From: Lachnospiraceae bacterium
GTDB taxonomy: Bacteria > Bacillota > Clostridia > Lachnospirales > Lachnospiraceae
Reading direction: 5' to 3'
Length of the DNA: 64,000 nt
Assembly (NCBI GenBank): GCA_900168235.1
Contig: FUZG01000004.1
Coordinates: 62,001-126,000, forward strand
Part shown: positions 8,442 to 17,821 of the stretch, piece by piece
Layout: every line of letters begins with the position of its first letter
Position numbering within the stretch: the stretch's first letter is position 1
Program-made: the position numbers and the translations under genes
Notes under the pieces: generated by a model
What the model saw: only the letters and a program-made list of their open reading frames with translations
Told to the model about the DNA's origin: nothing
Databases searched by the model: none

Positions 8442-8471
8442 TTGGACAGTTTGCATTATTATGTTTACAAT
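8442..8471 (+). promoter_or_regulatory. Predicted promoter of the trp operon
   Basis: TTGGAC (8442-8447) and TACAAT (8466-8471) are separated by 18 bp, upstream of the T-box leader. Confidence 0.5.
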
Positions 8472-8491
8472 TTAATAACGCTTTAAACCAT

Positions 8492-8766
8492 TGAAGCGGA
8501 GATAACGGATGAAAAAGGCTTCACAGAGAGCTCTGATTTGCTGAGACAGAGCAGGTACTGTCATTCAAATGGACCGCTGAGGGCGCAGGGGAAAGGACTG
8601 TTTACAGTCTCAGTATAATGCGACGTGCAGGCATACGTAAGTTGCCGGGAATATGATGGTATTCCGCTAAGAGTACAGATTTTCTGTAAAGCAGGGTGGC
8701 ACCGCGAATAAGTACATTCGTCCCTGACCGGATTTTAATAAATTTCCGGTCAGGGACTTTTTTTGT
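8492..8766 (+). promoter_or_regulatory. tRNA-Trp T-box leader with terminator
   Basis: This leader senses uncharged tRNA. The conserved T-box sequence AGGGTGGCACCGCG lies near 8693-8706 and contains the UGGN bulge that pairs with the tRNA acceptor end. The specifier is read as TGG (8570-8572) in the context AAATGGACC, which matches tryptophan and the trpE gene downstream. A strong terminator follows (stem 8720-8732 with 8746-8757, then a T-run). Low charged tRNA-Trp should favour the antiterminator and read-through into trpEGD. Confidence 0.9.
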
Positions 8767-8770
8767 AGAG

Positions 8771-8941
8771 CACTTAGCGAGGTCCTGTCGAGCTTAGTGC
8801 GAACAACTTCTTTGCACTTAACGAGGTATTTTCGAGTTTAGTGAAAAGAAGTATCTACTTAGCGAGGTCCTGTCGAGCTTAGTGCGAACAACTTCTTTAC
8901 ACTTAACGAGGTATTTTCGAGTTTAGTGAAAAGAAGTATCT
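8771..8941 (+). repeat. 85-bp tandem duplication of hairpin-forming units
   Basis: Positions 8772-8856 and 8857-8941 are two 85-bp copies that differ at one base (8814 G, 8899 A). Each copy is made of two related halves of about 43 bp. Each half can fold, because an ACTTAGC or ACTTAAC arm faces a GCTTAGT or GTTTAGT arm. The second half has extended arms, ACTTCTTT facing AAAGAAGT. A decayed third start (GCTTGACGAAG) follows at 8942. The array lies between the T-box terminator and the trpE ribosome site, so it is in the read-through mRNA leader. Confidence 0.85.
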
Positions 8942-8973
8942 GCTTGACGAAGTCATGTACGGAAAGGACACAA

Positions 8974-10446
8974 ATGATACCGACACTAGAAGAATTTCAC
9001 AATTATGCAGCTGATCCTGCATACAAAAGAGTACCTGTTGCGAAGGAGATCATGTCAGACTGCGCAACGCCTATCACCGTATTACGCAAGCTCAAAAATG
9101 TATCACAGCATGTTTTCCTTCTGGAATCCGCAGAACAGAAGGACAGCTGGGGCAGATATACATTTCTTGGTTTCGATCCTATCCTCCAGATCTCATGCAC
9201 GAACGGACATATGTCAGTCGGTGCGGCAAAGATTGACACGGATCGTCCTGACAAAGTGATCAGGGATGTCCTTTCAGAGTATAAAGCACCGAGGATCCCG
9301 TCCCTTCCGCCATTTACCGGCGGTCTCATGGGATATTTTTCCTACGATTGGTTAAAATACGCAGAACCTGTGCTGAAGCTAGACGCTGATGACACAGAGC
9401 ACTTTAACGACGTGGATCTGATGCTTTTTGACCGAGTGATCGCTTTTGATCATTACAGACAAAAAATGTATCTCATCGCAAATGCAGATACCTCAGAGGG
9501 AGATGCAGGATATCATCACGCAGAGCTGAGAATTGCCGAGATGGAGAAGCTTATCCGTGAGGGTGCAGAAGTTAAGGATGCACCGGGAACTCTCAAATCC
9601 GAGATAAAACCTCTTTTTAACGAAAAAGAGTACACAGATATGGTAAATAAGGCAAAATACCATATCACCGAAGGCGACATTTTCCAGATAGTCCTGTCAA
9701 ACAGGCTTGAAGCAGAATATGAAGGAAGTCTCCTGAACTGCTACAGGGTTTTAAGAACCGTGAACCCGTCACCGTATATGTTTTATTTTTCGGGAACGGA
9801 TGTGGAAGTAGCAGGAGCATCGCCGGAAACACTTGTAAAACTTGAGGATGGCGTACTCCACACATTCCCGTTAGCAGGAACAAGACCGAGAGGCAAGACG
9901 CCGGAAGAAGATAAGGCGCTGGAAGAGGACCTTTTAGCTGATCCAAAGGAACTTGCAGAACACAACATGCTTGTAGACCTTGGTCGTAACGACATCGGAA
10001 AGATAAGCGAATTTGGAACAGTCAAGGTTGAAAAATACCATGAGATCGAGCGTTTCTCACACGTAATGCATATCGGATCGACCGTAAGAGGTGAGATCAG
10101 AAAAGATCTGGATGCGCTGGATGCGGTAAATTCCATCCTTCCTGCGGGAACACTTTCAGGAGCACCGAAGCTTCGTGCATGCCAGCTCATAAATGATCTG
10201 GAGCAGAATAAACGTGGTATTTACGGCGGAGCCATCGGATACATCGATTTCACAGGAAATCTCGACACCTGTATCGCGATCCGCATCGCATGGGTTAAAA
10301 ATAACAAGGTATTTATCCGAAGCGGTGCAGGAATAGTTGCAGATTCCGTTCCTGCAAAAGAATACAGAGAATGTATAAACAAAGCCGCTGCCGTTGTAAA
10401 AGCACTGAAGGAAGCGGATGCTCTCCGGGAAATGGAGGGAGAATAA
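8974..10446 (+). CDS. trpE: Anthranilate synthase component I TrpE
   Basis: TrpE makes anthranilate from chorismate, using ammonia released by TrpG; it is the first committed step to tryptophan. The 490-residue protein has the N-terminal regulatory part, with LLESAEQKDSWGRYTFLG holding the likely tryptophan-binding LLES. The C-terminal chorismate-binding domain has FSHVMHIGSTVRG, PAGTLSGAPKLRA and the terminal IRSGAGIVADSVP. The ATG at 8974 is preferred because GGAAAGGA lies just upstream. An in-frame GTG at 8926 would start inside the repeat array without a ribosome site. trpG follows after 2 bp. Confidence 0.95.
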   Translation: MIPTLEEFHNYAADPAYKRVPVAKEIMSDCATPITVLRKLKNVSQHVFLLESAEQKDSWGRYTFLGFDPILQISCTNGHMSVGAAKIDTDRPDKVIRDVLSEYKAPRIPSLPPFTGGLMGYFSYDWLKYAEPVLKLDADDTEHFNDVDLMLFDRVIAFDHYRQKMYLIANADTSEGDAGYHHAELRIAEMEKLIREGAEVKDAPGTLKSEIKPLFNEKEYTDMVNKAKYHITEGDIFQIVLSNRLEAEYEGSLLNCYRVLRTVNPSPYMFYFSGTDVEVAGASPETLVKLEDGVLHTFPLAGTRPRGKTPEEDKALEEDLLADPKELAEHNMLVDLGRNDIGKISEFGTVKVEKYHEIERFSHVMHIGSTVRGEIRKDLDALDAVNSILPAGTLSGAPKLRACQLINDLEQNKRGIYGGAIGYIDFTGNLDTCIAIRIAWVKNNKVFIRSGAGIVADSVPAKEYRECINKAAAVVKALKEADALREMEGE

Positions 10447-10448
10447 AT

Positions 10449-11057
10449 ATGATCTTACTGATAGATAACTATGACAGCTTTTCCTATAACCTGTTCCAGC
10501 TCGTTGGAACAGTCGAACCTGATCTGAAAGTTATCAGAAATAACGAAAAGACTGTACAAGAAATTGAACAGATGTCGCCGGACGGGATAATAATATCCCC
10601 CGGCCCCGGAAGACCGATAGATGCGGGCATTTCCGAAGAGGTGGTGAGATGCCTCGGCGACAGGATACCGATTCTCGGTGTCTGCCTCGGACATCAGGGT
10701 ATTTGTGAAGCCTTTGGCGCAACCGTAACTTATGCAAAGGAAATGATGCACGGAAAGCAGTCTGTTGCAGAGATTATCGGAGATTCTCCTCTATTCAGGA
10801 ACTTAAAGGAGCGTGTACCGGTTGCCAGATACCATTCACTTGCAGCAGATGCAGGGACAATGCCTGAATGTCTGAAAGTAACGGCGGTTGCTGATGACGG
10901 CGAGATAATGGCAGTGCAGCACAAGGATTATCCGATCTACGGCGTTCAGTTCCATCCTGAATCCATCATGACCCCTGACGGTCAGCAGATGCTTGAAAAT
11001 TTTGTTGCAGTCACAAAAGAGTTTAAGAAACAGACGGAATATAAAGAAGCAATCTGA
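10449..11057 (+). CDS. trpG: Anthranilate synthase component II TrpG (glutamine amidotransferase)
   Basis: This is the class I glutamine amidotransferase that feeds ammonia to TrpE. The 202-residue protein starts [15 protein letters not shown], as usual for TrpG/PabA. It shows the oxyanion/nucleophile motifs GPGRP and GVCLGHQG (catalytic Cys), and the catalytic His-Glu in QFHPES. The start is set by a GGAGGGAGAA ribosome site overlapping the trpE end. It could also serve p-aminobenzoate synthesis; its place between trpE and trpD makes tryptophan the main role. Confidence 0.95.
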   Translation: MILLIDNYDSFSYNLFQLVGTVEPDLKVIRNNEKTVQEIEQMSPDGIIISPGPGRPIDAGISEEVVRCLGDRIPILGVCLGHQGICEAFGATVTYAKEMMHGKQSVAEIIGDSPLFRNLKERVPVARYHSLAADAGTMPECLKVTAVADDGEIMAVQHKDYPIYGVQFHPESIMTPDGQQMLENFVAVTKEFKKQTEYKEAI

Positions 11058-11097
11058 GTTATTTATACGGACAATTTGTTCGGGAAAAGGAGTACAT

Positions 11098-12129
11098 ATG
11101 ATTAAAGAAGCTATCACAAAGATCGTAAATAAGGGAGATCTGACTTACGAAGAAGCAAAGACAGTTATGAACGAGATCATGAGCGGAGAAACTTCACCGA
11201 CTCAGAACGCAGCTTTCCTTGCAGCACTTTCCGCTAAGAGCACAAAGGCTGAGACCATCGAAGAGATTTCAGGATGCGCAGAAGCTATGAGAAATCTTGC
11301 AACTCCGGTTCCGCACCCCGGAATGGAAGTCATGGAGATCGTTGGAACAGGCGGAGACGGCGCACATACTTTTAACATTTCAACAACATCCGCAATGGTT
11401 GTTGCCGCAGCAGGCGTAAAGGTTGCAAAGCACGGTAACCGCGCGGCTTCATCTCTTTCAGGAACAGCTGACTGTCTGGAAGCACTTGGCGCAAATATCA
11501 GCGTAGATCCCGACAAGGCACTTGAGCTCTTAAAAGATGCCGGATTCTGCTTCCTTTTTGCACAGAAGTACCACACAGCTATGAAATATGTAGGACCTAT
11601 CCGTAAAGAGCTTGGATTCCGTACAGTTTTCAATATCCTGGGACCCATCACAAATCCTGCAAAGCCGGAGCTTTTCCTGCTGGGTGTTTATGACGAATAT
11701 CTCGTAGAGCCCGTTGCAAAGGTTCTCGCGTCTCTCGGCGTAAAGAGAGCACTTGTAGTATACGGTCAGGACAAGATGGATGAGATTTCCGCAAGCGCGC
11801 CTACGACTGTTTGCGAGCTTAAGGACGGCTACTACAGAACTTCTGTTATCAAGCCTGAAGATTTCGGACTTGAGCGCGGAACAAAAGAGGATCTCGTTGG
11901 CGGAGACCCTCAGGAAAATGCACAGATCACAAGAGATATTCTTGCAGGAAAGATTCACGGACCGAAGAGGACAGCAGTTCTCATGAATGCCGGAGCGGCA
12001 CTTTTTGTAGCAGGAAAAGCTGATTCTATCGCAGACGGAATCAAGCTCGCAGGTGATCTCATCGATAATGGCAGCGCAACCGACGTTCTTGAAAAGTACG
12101 TTCGTCTTTCAAACGAAATGACTGCATAA
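11098..12129 (+). CDS. trpD: Anthranilate phosphoribosyltransferase TrpD
   Basis: TrpD joins anthranilate to PRPP to give phosphoribosyl-anthranilate, the second step of tryptophan synthesis. The 343-residue protein has the PRPP loop [15 protein letters not shown] near residue 80 and the anthranilate-site stretch [18 protein letters not shown]. An AAAAGGAG ribosome site precedes the ATG. It is the last gene of the operon here. trpC, trpF, trpB and trpA are not adjacent, since a minus-strand gene follows 12 bp after the stop. Confidence 0.95.
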   Translation: MIKEAITKIVNKGDLTYEEAKTVMNEIMSGETSPTQNAAFLAALSAKSTKAETIEEISGCAEAMRNLATPVPHPGMEVMEIVGTGGDGAHTFNISTTSAMVVAAAGVKVAKHGNRAASSLSGTADCLEALGANISVDPDKALELLKDAGFCFLFAQKYHTAMKYVGPIRKELGFRTVFNILGPITNPAKPELFLLGVYDEYLVEPVAKVLASLGVKRALVVYGQDKMDEISASAPTTVCELKDGYYRTSVIKPEDFGLERGTKEDLVGGDPQENAQITRDILAGKIHGPKRTAVLMNAGAALFVAGKADSIADGIKLAGDLIDNGSATDVLEKYVRLSNEMTA

Positions 12130-12141
12130 AATCAATAATAC

Positions 12142-13359
12142 TCATTTAGCCAGAGCCGTTTTGAACATTTTTTCCAGTTCAAGGGCTCTGTGCTTCCATG
12201 TATGGGCTTTTTTAGCTTCTTCGTAGCCTTTAAGAGCGAGGTCACGTGCCTCGGCAGGGTGATCCATGATCCACGCGTAGTCTTCAACGATATGGTCAAT
12301 TTTTTGCAGATCATAGAAAACAATGTCGTCTCGGTCCGTAAAATATTCGTCTAAGGCTCTCGAATGGTCGGAAAGGGATATCGCGCCGTTCAGCATCGTA
12401 TTAAATACGCGGTCGTGAGGGCCGTCCTTGAACCACGGCATCACATTTAGTGAAACTCGTGACTGGGCAATGGCTTCCAGACATTTTCTGGAATTTACGT
12501 TGCCTTTATTAATGATGTTTTCCTTGTGCCGGCAGGGTAGATCTTCATATCCGGCGCCGTATACCGTGATCCTGTATCCTGCGTCAGCAATGGCCGAAAC
12601 CGCCTGTCCCCTGAAGTAATGGCGTATCTGCAGGTCCAGCATTATCATATTTGCAAAGCACTGGCGCAGATAATCATCAGTAACTTTATCTCCAAATTCC
12701 TCTCGGATCCGGAGCTCCAGATGATCTTCCAGCGTTTTGGATGGATTTTCACGAAGCTCGCGGAATATCCTGTGATAAAAATCGGCTACAGGCTGTTCCA
12801 GAGGCTCCAGATATTTTTCGTAACTTTCAGGAAGTATATAATTTCCCGTAAAAATAATGTCATCCCGCCTTTTTTCGTATGGGATAAGGTCATCAGCAGT
12901 GAGTTCCCACTGCTTTTTTTCGCTGCTGCCCCGAAGCTGGGTTCCCGCAAGCTCCATATAGTGATCCGCGTCAATATGCGGGAAAAATCTCTTCATATAG
13001 CGGATATGGTTTTTATCGATACAGAGCTGTACATAGTTCGGCGGAACATGTGCAAATTCTTCATGATAATAAAAAGGGTGATCCACGACCATGTTGAAGT
13101 AGGGCAGACCTGTTTTTTTCAAAAATACAGGATCACGGTCTTCGCAAAGGCACGGATCATTTATCATTCCATTAAAATTAAAGGCAAAGATCACAGTATT
13201 GCCCATTTCTATAAATTCCACGAGATACCGGAAGCTTACCAGCGGATCTCCGCAGTCATAGATAAAGACCTCATGGCCCATTTCACGAAAGGCTTCCGCA
13301 AGAACAAAAGAAAAAAATTCCTGACTTTCAACTGTGTTTTTGAATAATACGATCTTCAT
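12142..13359 (-). CDS. CgeB-like glycosyltransferase family protein
   Basis: This 405-residue cytoplasmic protein has a GT-B-like layout: an N-terminal Rossmann half (MKIVLFKNTVESQEFF) and a C-terminal half with the pattern SLNVMPWFKDGPHDRVFNTM. That pattern is typical of the CgeB/DUF3880-type glycosyltransferases first named from Bacillus spore maturation. The acceptor and sugar donor are unknown. A GGGGGGG ribosome site precedes the ATG. It stands alone between the trp operon (convergent) and parE (divergent). A spore-surface role is possible by family but is not shown here. Confidence 0.65.
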   Translation of the reverse strand: MKIVLFKNTVESQEFFSFVLAEAFREMGHEVFIYDCGDPLVSFRYLVEFIEMGNTVIFAFNFNGMINDPCLCEDRDPVFLKKTGLPYFNMVVDHPFYYHEEFAHVPPNYVQLCIDKNHIRYMKRFFPHIDADHYMELAGTQLRGSSEKKQWELTADDLIPYEKRRDDIIFTGNYILPESYEKYLEPLEQPVADFYHRIFRELRENPSKTLEDHLELRIREEFGDKVTDDYLRQCFANMIMLDLQIRHYFRGQAVSAIADAGYRITVYGAGYEDLPCRHKENIINKGNVNSRKCLEAIAQSRVSLNVMPWFKDGPHDRVFNTMLNGAISLSDHSRALDEYFTDRDDIVFYDLQKIDHIVEDYAWIMDHPAEARDLALKGYEEAKKAHTWKHRALELEKMFKTALAK

Positions 13360-13456
13360 GACTGTTCCCCCCCTATAGATTATCGACCATTGAGGCGGCT
13401 GGATTACAGCTTTTCAACATTATTTTCGGCAAAAAATCGTACATTAAAATTTTTTG

Positions 13457-13470
13457 CGAATATACGTTCG
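13457..13470 (+). promoter_or_regulatory. LexA-box-like palindrome upstream of parE
   Basis: CGAATATACGTTCG differs by one base from the Gram-positive SOS box pattern CGAAC-N4-GTTCG that is seen perfectly at 39396-39409. It lies 9 bp upstream of the putative parE -35 box, which is a weak position for repression. The 192-bp gap 13360-13551 otherwise holds only the two divergent start regions. Confidence 0.35.
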
Positions 13471-13478
13471 CATTTTTC

Positions 13479-13507
13479 TTGTTTTTTTGTCGTTCTTATG
13501 TTATGGT
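13479..13507 (+). promoter_or_regulatory. Possible promoter of the topoisomerase operon
   Basis: TTGTTT (13479-13484) and TATGGT (13502-13507) are spaced by 17 bp, about 45 bp before the parE ATG. The boxes are moderate matches only. Confidence 0.4.
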
Positions 13508-13551
13508 AAACCTTTGAATAAACTACTACGTAATTCGGAGAGAATAGATCT

Positions 13552-15474
13552 ATGGATGAAAAAGAAAATTATGGCGCCAGTTCGATACAGGTTCTTGAAG
13601 GACTGGAACCCGTAAGACTTCGCCCCGGTATGTATATCGGAAGTACCGGAGTAAGAGGACTGAACCACCTTATATATGAGATAGTTGACAACTCAGTGGA
13701 TGAGCACCTTGCAGGTTATTGTAAGAATATCTGGGTAACACTGAATGAAGACGGTTCTGCAACCATCACTGATGACGGTCGTGGTATTCCTGTCGGCATG
13801 CATGAAAAGGGTGTTTCCGCAGAGCGAGTTGTTCTGTCAACGCTCCATGCCGGAGGTAAGTTTGATGATACCGTTTACAAGACTAGCGGTGGTCTTCACG
13901 GTGTTGGTTCATCTGTTGTAAACGCTCTTTCTTCATGGCTTGACATCAATATCAGCAGAGAAGGTCTCGTTCATCACGACAGATATGAAAAGGGGCATCC
14001 GGTAGTTGAGCTTATCAACGGACTTCTGCCTACAACAGGCAGAACAAGGAAGACAGGAACAAGCATCAGCTTCCTGCCCGATCCTGAGATTTTTGATGTT
14101 ACCCGTTTCAAATCCGATGACATCAAGAGCCGTCTGCATGAGACCGCTTACCTGAATCCCAGCCTGCAGATCCATTTCGAGGATAAGCGTCCGGGAACAG
14201 AAGAAGCAGAGGATTTTCATGAGCCGGACGGTATCAACGGTTTTGTCCGTGACATGAATCAGAATAAGGAAGTGCTGACTCCGGTCATCTATTTCAAGGG
14301 CGAATCTGAGGGTATTCAGGTTGAGTGCGCTTTCCAGTACGTTAATGAATTTCATGAGGATGTGCTCGGCTTCTGTAACAATATCTACAATTCCGAGGGC
14401 GGTACTCATATCACAGGATTTAAGTCTACTTTCACGACTATAATGAACAGTTACGCCCGCGAGATAGGCGTTCTTAAGGAAAAGGATTCTAATTTTAACG
14501 GTGCTGATATCCGTAACGGAATGACAGGTATCATTTCCGTAAAGCATCCGGATCCGCGTTTTGAGGGTCAGACAAAGACAAAGCTCGACAATCAGGACGC
14601 ATCACGTGCAGTCGGTAAGGTTACAAACGAAGAGATCCAGCTTTATTTTGACCGAAACCTCGATGTACTTAAAACTGTCATCGGATGTGCTGAAAAAGCT
14701 GCAAAGATACGTAAATCAGAGGAAAAGGCAAAGACAAATCTTCTCACAAAGCAGAAGTATTCCTTTGATTCCAACGGAAAGCTCGCTAACTGCGTGAGCA
14801 AGGATGCTTCCAAGTGCGAGATCTTTATCGTAGAGGGAGATTCTGCGGGAGGCTCTGCAAAGACTGCCCGTGACAGAATGTATCAGGCGATCCTTCCTAT
14901 CCGTGGTAAGATCCTTAACGTTGAAAAAGCGTCCATCGATAAAGTGCTTGCAAACGCTGAGATAAAGGCTATGATCAATGCTTTTGGATGCGGATTTTCA
15001 GAAGGATACGGCCAGGACTTTGATATCACAAAGCTCCGTTATGACAAAATTATCATCATGGCGGATGCCGACGTGGACGGTGCCCATATCGCGACACTGC
15101 TCCTGACTCTTTTCTACCGTTTCATGCCTCAGCTTATCTTCGAAGGTCATGTTTATGTAGCTATGCCGCCTCTTTACAAGGCACAGCCTTCACGCGGAGA
15201 GGAAGAGTATCTTTACGATGATCATGCTCTCGCAGAATACAGAAAGACTCACAAGGGTAATTTCACCCTTCAGAGATATAAGGGTCTTGGTGAGATGGAT
15301 GCAGAACAGCTCTGGGAGACCACGCTTGATCCCGCTCACAGAAGACTGAAGCAGGTTAGTATTGATGATGCCCGTATGGCTTCCAGCACAACGGCGCTTC
15401 TCATGGGCAACGATGTACCGCCCAGAAAAGAGTTCATCTATCAGCACGCAAGAGATGCGGAGCTCGATATTTAA
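13552..15474 (+). CDS. parE: Type II topoisomerase ATPase subunit (ParE, GyrB-like)
   Basis: This is the ATP-binding and TOPRIM subunit of a type IIA topoisomerase. The 640-residue protein shows the GHKL motifs EIVDNSVDEHLAG and DDGRGIPVG, the ATP-lid GGLHGVGSSVVNAL and the QTKTKL lysine loop. The TOPRIM motifs EGDSAGGSAK and DADVDGAH follow, then QRYKGLGEMD. It is followed by the ParC-like gene. The pair is called topoisomerase IV because the A subunit lacks a visible GyrA box. GyrB cannot be fully excluded from sequence alone. Confidence 0.8.
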   Translation: MDEKENYGASSIQVLEGLEPVRLRPGMYIGSTGVRGLNHLIYEIVDNSVDEHLAGYCKNIWVTLNEDGSATITDDGRGIPVGMHEKGVSAERVVLSTLHAGGKFDDTVYKTSGGLHGVGSSVVNALSSWLDINISREGLVHHDRYEKGHPVVELINGLLPTTGRTRKTGTSISFLPDPEIFDVTRFKSDDIKSRLHETAYLNPSLQIHFEDKRPGTEEAEDFHEPDGINGFVRDMNQNKEVLTPVIYFKGESEGIQVECAFQYVNEFHEDVLGFCNNIYNSEGGTHITGFKSTFTTIMNSYAREIGVLKEKDSNFNGADIRNGMTGIISVKHPDPRFEGQTKTKLDNQDASRAVGKVTNEEIQLYFDRNLDVLKTVIGCAEKAAKIRKSEEKAKTNLLTKQKYSFDSNGKLANCVSKDASKCEIFIVEGDSAGGSAKTARDRMYQAILPIRGKILNVEKASIDKVLANAEIKAMINAFGCGFSEGYGQDFDITKLRYDKIIIMADADVDGAHIATLLLTLFYRFMPQLIFEGHVYVAMPPLYKAQPSRGEEEYLYDDHALAEYRKTHKGNFTLQRYKGLGEMDAEQLWETTLDPAHRRLKQVSIDDARMASSTTALLMGNDVPPRKEFIYQHARDAELDI

Positions 15475-15506
15475 TTTTAGAAAAATAACAAACGGAGTGC
15501 ATAAAA

Positions 15507-17759
15507 ATGCCATCAAATACAGAAGAATATATTATAAGTACTGAATATAGCGACATTATGCAGCAGAACTACATTGACTACGCTATGTCAGTCATTGTTT
15601 CAAGAGCACTGCCTGATGTCCGTGACGGACTGAAGCCTGTACAGAGACGAACACTTTTCGATATGAGTGAGCTCGGTATCCGCCATGACCGCCCTTATCG
15701 TAAATGCGCACGTATCGTAGGTGATACCATGGGTAAATATCATCCCCACGGTGACAGTTCCATCTATGATTCTCTTGTAGTTATGGCTCAGGATTTTAAG
15801 AAGGGCTGTGCGCTTGTAGACGGTCATGGTAATTTCGGCTCTATCGAGGGCGACGGAGCCGCTGCTATGCGATACACAGAGGCAAGACTTCAGAAGATCA
15901 CAGAAGATGCCTTTCTGTCCGACCTTGATAAAGATACTGTAGACTTTGTTCCGAACTTCGACGAGACAGAGAAAGAGCCGTCCGTTCTTCCTGTACGTAT
16001 CCCGAATTTCCTTATCAACGGTTCAGAAGGTATCGCAGTTGGTATGGCTACATCCACACCTCCTCATAATCTCGCAGAGGTTATCGAGGCAGAAAAAGCC
16101 TACATGAAAAACCGTGATATCACTACAGAAGAGCTGATGCAGTTTATGCCAGGACCGGATTTCCCCACAGGCGGTATCGTTGTAAATAAGGACGATCTCC
16201 CGAAGATCTACGAAAAGGGCGAGGGAAAGATCCGTATCCGCGGTCGTGTCGAGGTTGAGCCTCTCAAGGGCGGTAAGAAGAATCTTGTTATCACGGAAAT
16301 CCCTTACACAATGATCGGAGCAGGTATCGGAAAATTCATGTCTGATGTTGCAGGTCTCGTAGAGTCCAAGAAGACAACAGATATCACCGATATCTCCAAC
16401 CAGTCCAGTAAAGACGGCATCCGTATCGTGATCGAGCTTAAAAAGGATGCAGATGTAGAGAATATCAAGAACCTTCTCTACACAAAGACAAAGCTTGAAG
16501 ATACCTTTGGTGTAAATATGCTGGCGGTAGTAAACCGCAGACCTGAGACACTTGGACTTCGCCAGATCCTCGCAAATCACGTAGGATTCCTTTTTGAAGT
16601 AAATACCAGAAAGTACACCACACTTCTTGCAAAGGAAAAGGAGAGAAGCGAGGTACAGGAAGGTCTCATCAGAGCATGTGACTGTATCGACCTTATCATC
16701 GCCATCCTTCGCGGTTCTAAGAACAGAGCACAGGCAGTTGATTGTCTTGTTAAGGGTATTACAGACGGCATCACTTTCAAGAATGAGCAGGATATAGCTG
16801 ATGCAGCCGCTCTTAAGTTTACTGAGCGTCAGGCAACAGCTATTCTTGATATGCGTCTCTACAAGCTCATTGGTCTCGAGATCGATCAGCTGAAAAAAGA
16901 GCATGACGAGACATTAAAGAAGATTGCTGATTACCAGACACTTCTTTCTGACTCAAAGGCAATGGGCAAGGCTATCATGAAGGACCTTGACCGCTACAAG
17001 AAGGAATTTGGACGTGAGCGCAGAACTTCCATCGAAAATGCAAGTGCATCTTCCTTTGAGGAAAAGCCTGTTGAGGAGATGGATGTATGGTTCCTGATGG
17101 ACCGCTTTGGATATGCAAAGCTCATTGATACCAATACATACGAGAGAAATAAAGAAACAGTGCTTTCTGAGAACAGATTCGTGATACCTGTAAAGAACAC
17201 TGGAAAGATCGGTCTTTTCACAACCGACGGTACATTCCACGTAGTTAAGTGTCTGGATCTGCCCTTCGGAAGACTTCGTGATAAGGGAACACCTATCGAC
17301 AATATCAGTAATTTTGACAGTTCCAAGGAAAACTACATCCTTGTGGATTCACTGGATCACATCATTCATTCAAAGCTTTTGTTTATGACAAAGAATGCAA
17401 TGGCAAAGATGGTCGATGGATCAGAATTTGATGTATTAAAGCGTACAGTTGCGGCTACAAAGCTTGCAGACGGTGATGAACTGCTTCTCCTTAAGCATAT
17501 CACCGATGAGACACGACAGATCCTTCTACAGTCAGAGCATGGATTCTTCCTCAGATTCAATCTGGATGAGATCCCTGAAAAGAAGAAGATCGCTGTAGGT
17601 GTCCGCTGTATGAAGCTTGAAAAAGATGACAGCCTTGAAGAAGCATACCTTATGAACTATGCAGATGAGCGTACTATTGAGTATAAAGGACAGGAAATGC
17701 CCATGACTTATGTAAAAACCGCTCATAGGGATACCAAAGGAACGAAAATCAGAGTATAA
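15507..17759 (+). CDS. parC: Type II topoisomerase cleavage subunit (ParC, GyrA-like)
   Basis: This is the DNA breakage-reunion subunit, probably for decatenation of sister chromosomes. The 750-residue protein has the winged-helix region with HPHGDSSIYDSLV (quinolone-resistance region, with Ser and Asp in the sensitive states) and the catalytic tyrosine in AAAMRYTEARL (Tyr123). A coiled-coil tower and a C-terminal beta-pinwheel follow. The seven-residue GyrA box (QxxGGKG) is not seen in the C-terminal part, which favours ParC over GyrA. It follows parE by 32 bp with its own ribosome site. Confidence 0.8.
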   Translation: MPSNTEEYIISTEYSDIMQQNYIDYAMSVIVSRALPDVRDGLKPVQRRTLFDMSELGIRHDRPYRKCARIVGDTMGKYHPHGDSSIYDSLVVMAQDFKKGCALVDGHGNFGSIEGDGAAAMRYTEARLQKITEDAFLSDLDKDTVDFVPNFDETEKEPSVLPVRIPNFLINGSEGIAVGMATSTPPHNLAEVIEAEKAYMKNRDITTEELMQFMPGPDFPTGGIVVNKDDLPKIYEKGEGKIRIRGRVEVEPLKGGKKNLVITEIPYTMIGAGIGKFMSDVAGLVESKKTTDITDISNQSSKDGIRIVIELKKDADVENIKNLLYTKTKLEDTFGVNMLAVVNRRPETLGLRQILANHVGFLFEVNTRKYTTLLAKEKERSEVQEGLIRACDCIDLIIAILRGSKNRAQAVDCLVKGITDGITFKNEQDIADAAALKFTERQATAILDMRLYKLIGLEIDQLKKEHDETLKKIADYQTLLSDSKAMGKAIMKDLDRYKKEFGRERRTSIENASASSFEEKPVEEMDVWFLMDRFGYAKLIDTNTYERNKETVLSENRFVIPVKNTGKIGLFTTDGTFHVVKCLDLPFGRLRDKGTPIDNISNFDSSKENYILVDSLDHIIHSKLLFMTKNAMAKMVDGSEFDVLKRTVAATKLADGDELLLLKHITDETRQILLQSEHGFFLRFNLDEIPEKKKIAVGVRCMKLEKDDSLEEAYLMNYADERTIEYKGQEMPMTYVKTAHRDTKGTKIRV

Positions 17760-17821
17760 TGTTTTCGTTAAATTGTTCACAGGTACGACAATTTAGAAAA
17801 ATTTGAAACGAGAGATAAATT

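Noticed and set aside
8771-8941. CRISPR-like array
   Set aside because: The copies are contiguous with no unique spacers, and there are no cas genes.
8926-8973. GTG start that would lengthen TrpE by 16 residues
   Set aside because: It lies inside the tandem repeat with no ribosome site, and the extra residues do not look like TrpE. The ATG at 8974 has GGAAAGGA.
13552-17759. Calling the pair GyrB/GyrA
   Set aside because: The A subunit shows no GyrA box and the pair is not next to recF or dnaN. ParE/ParC is preferred, with some doubt left.
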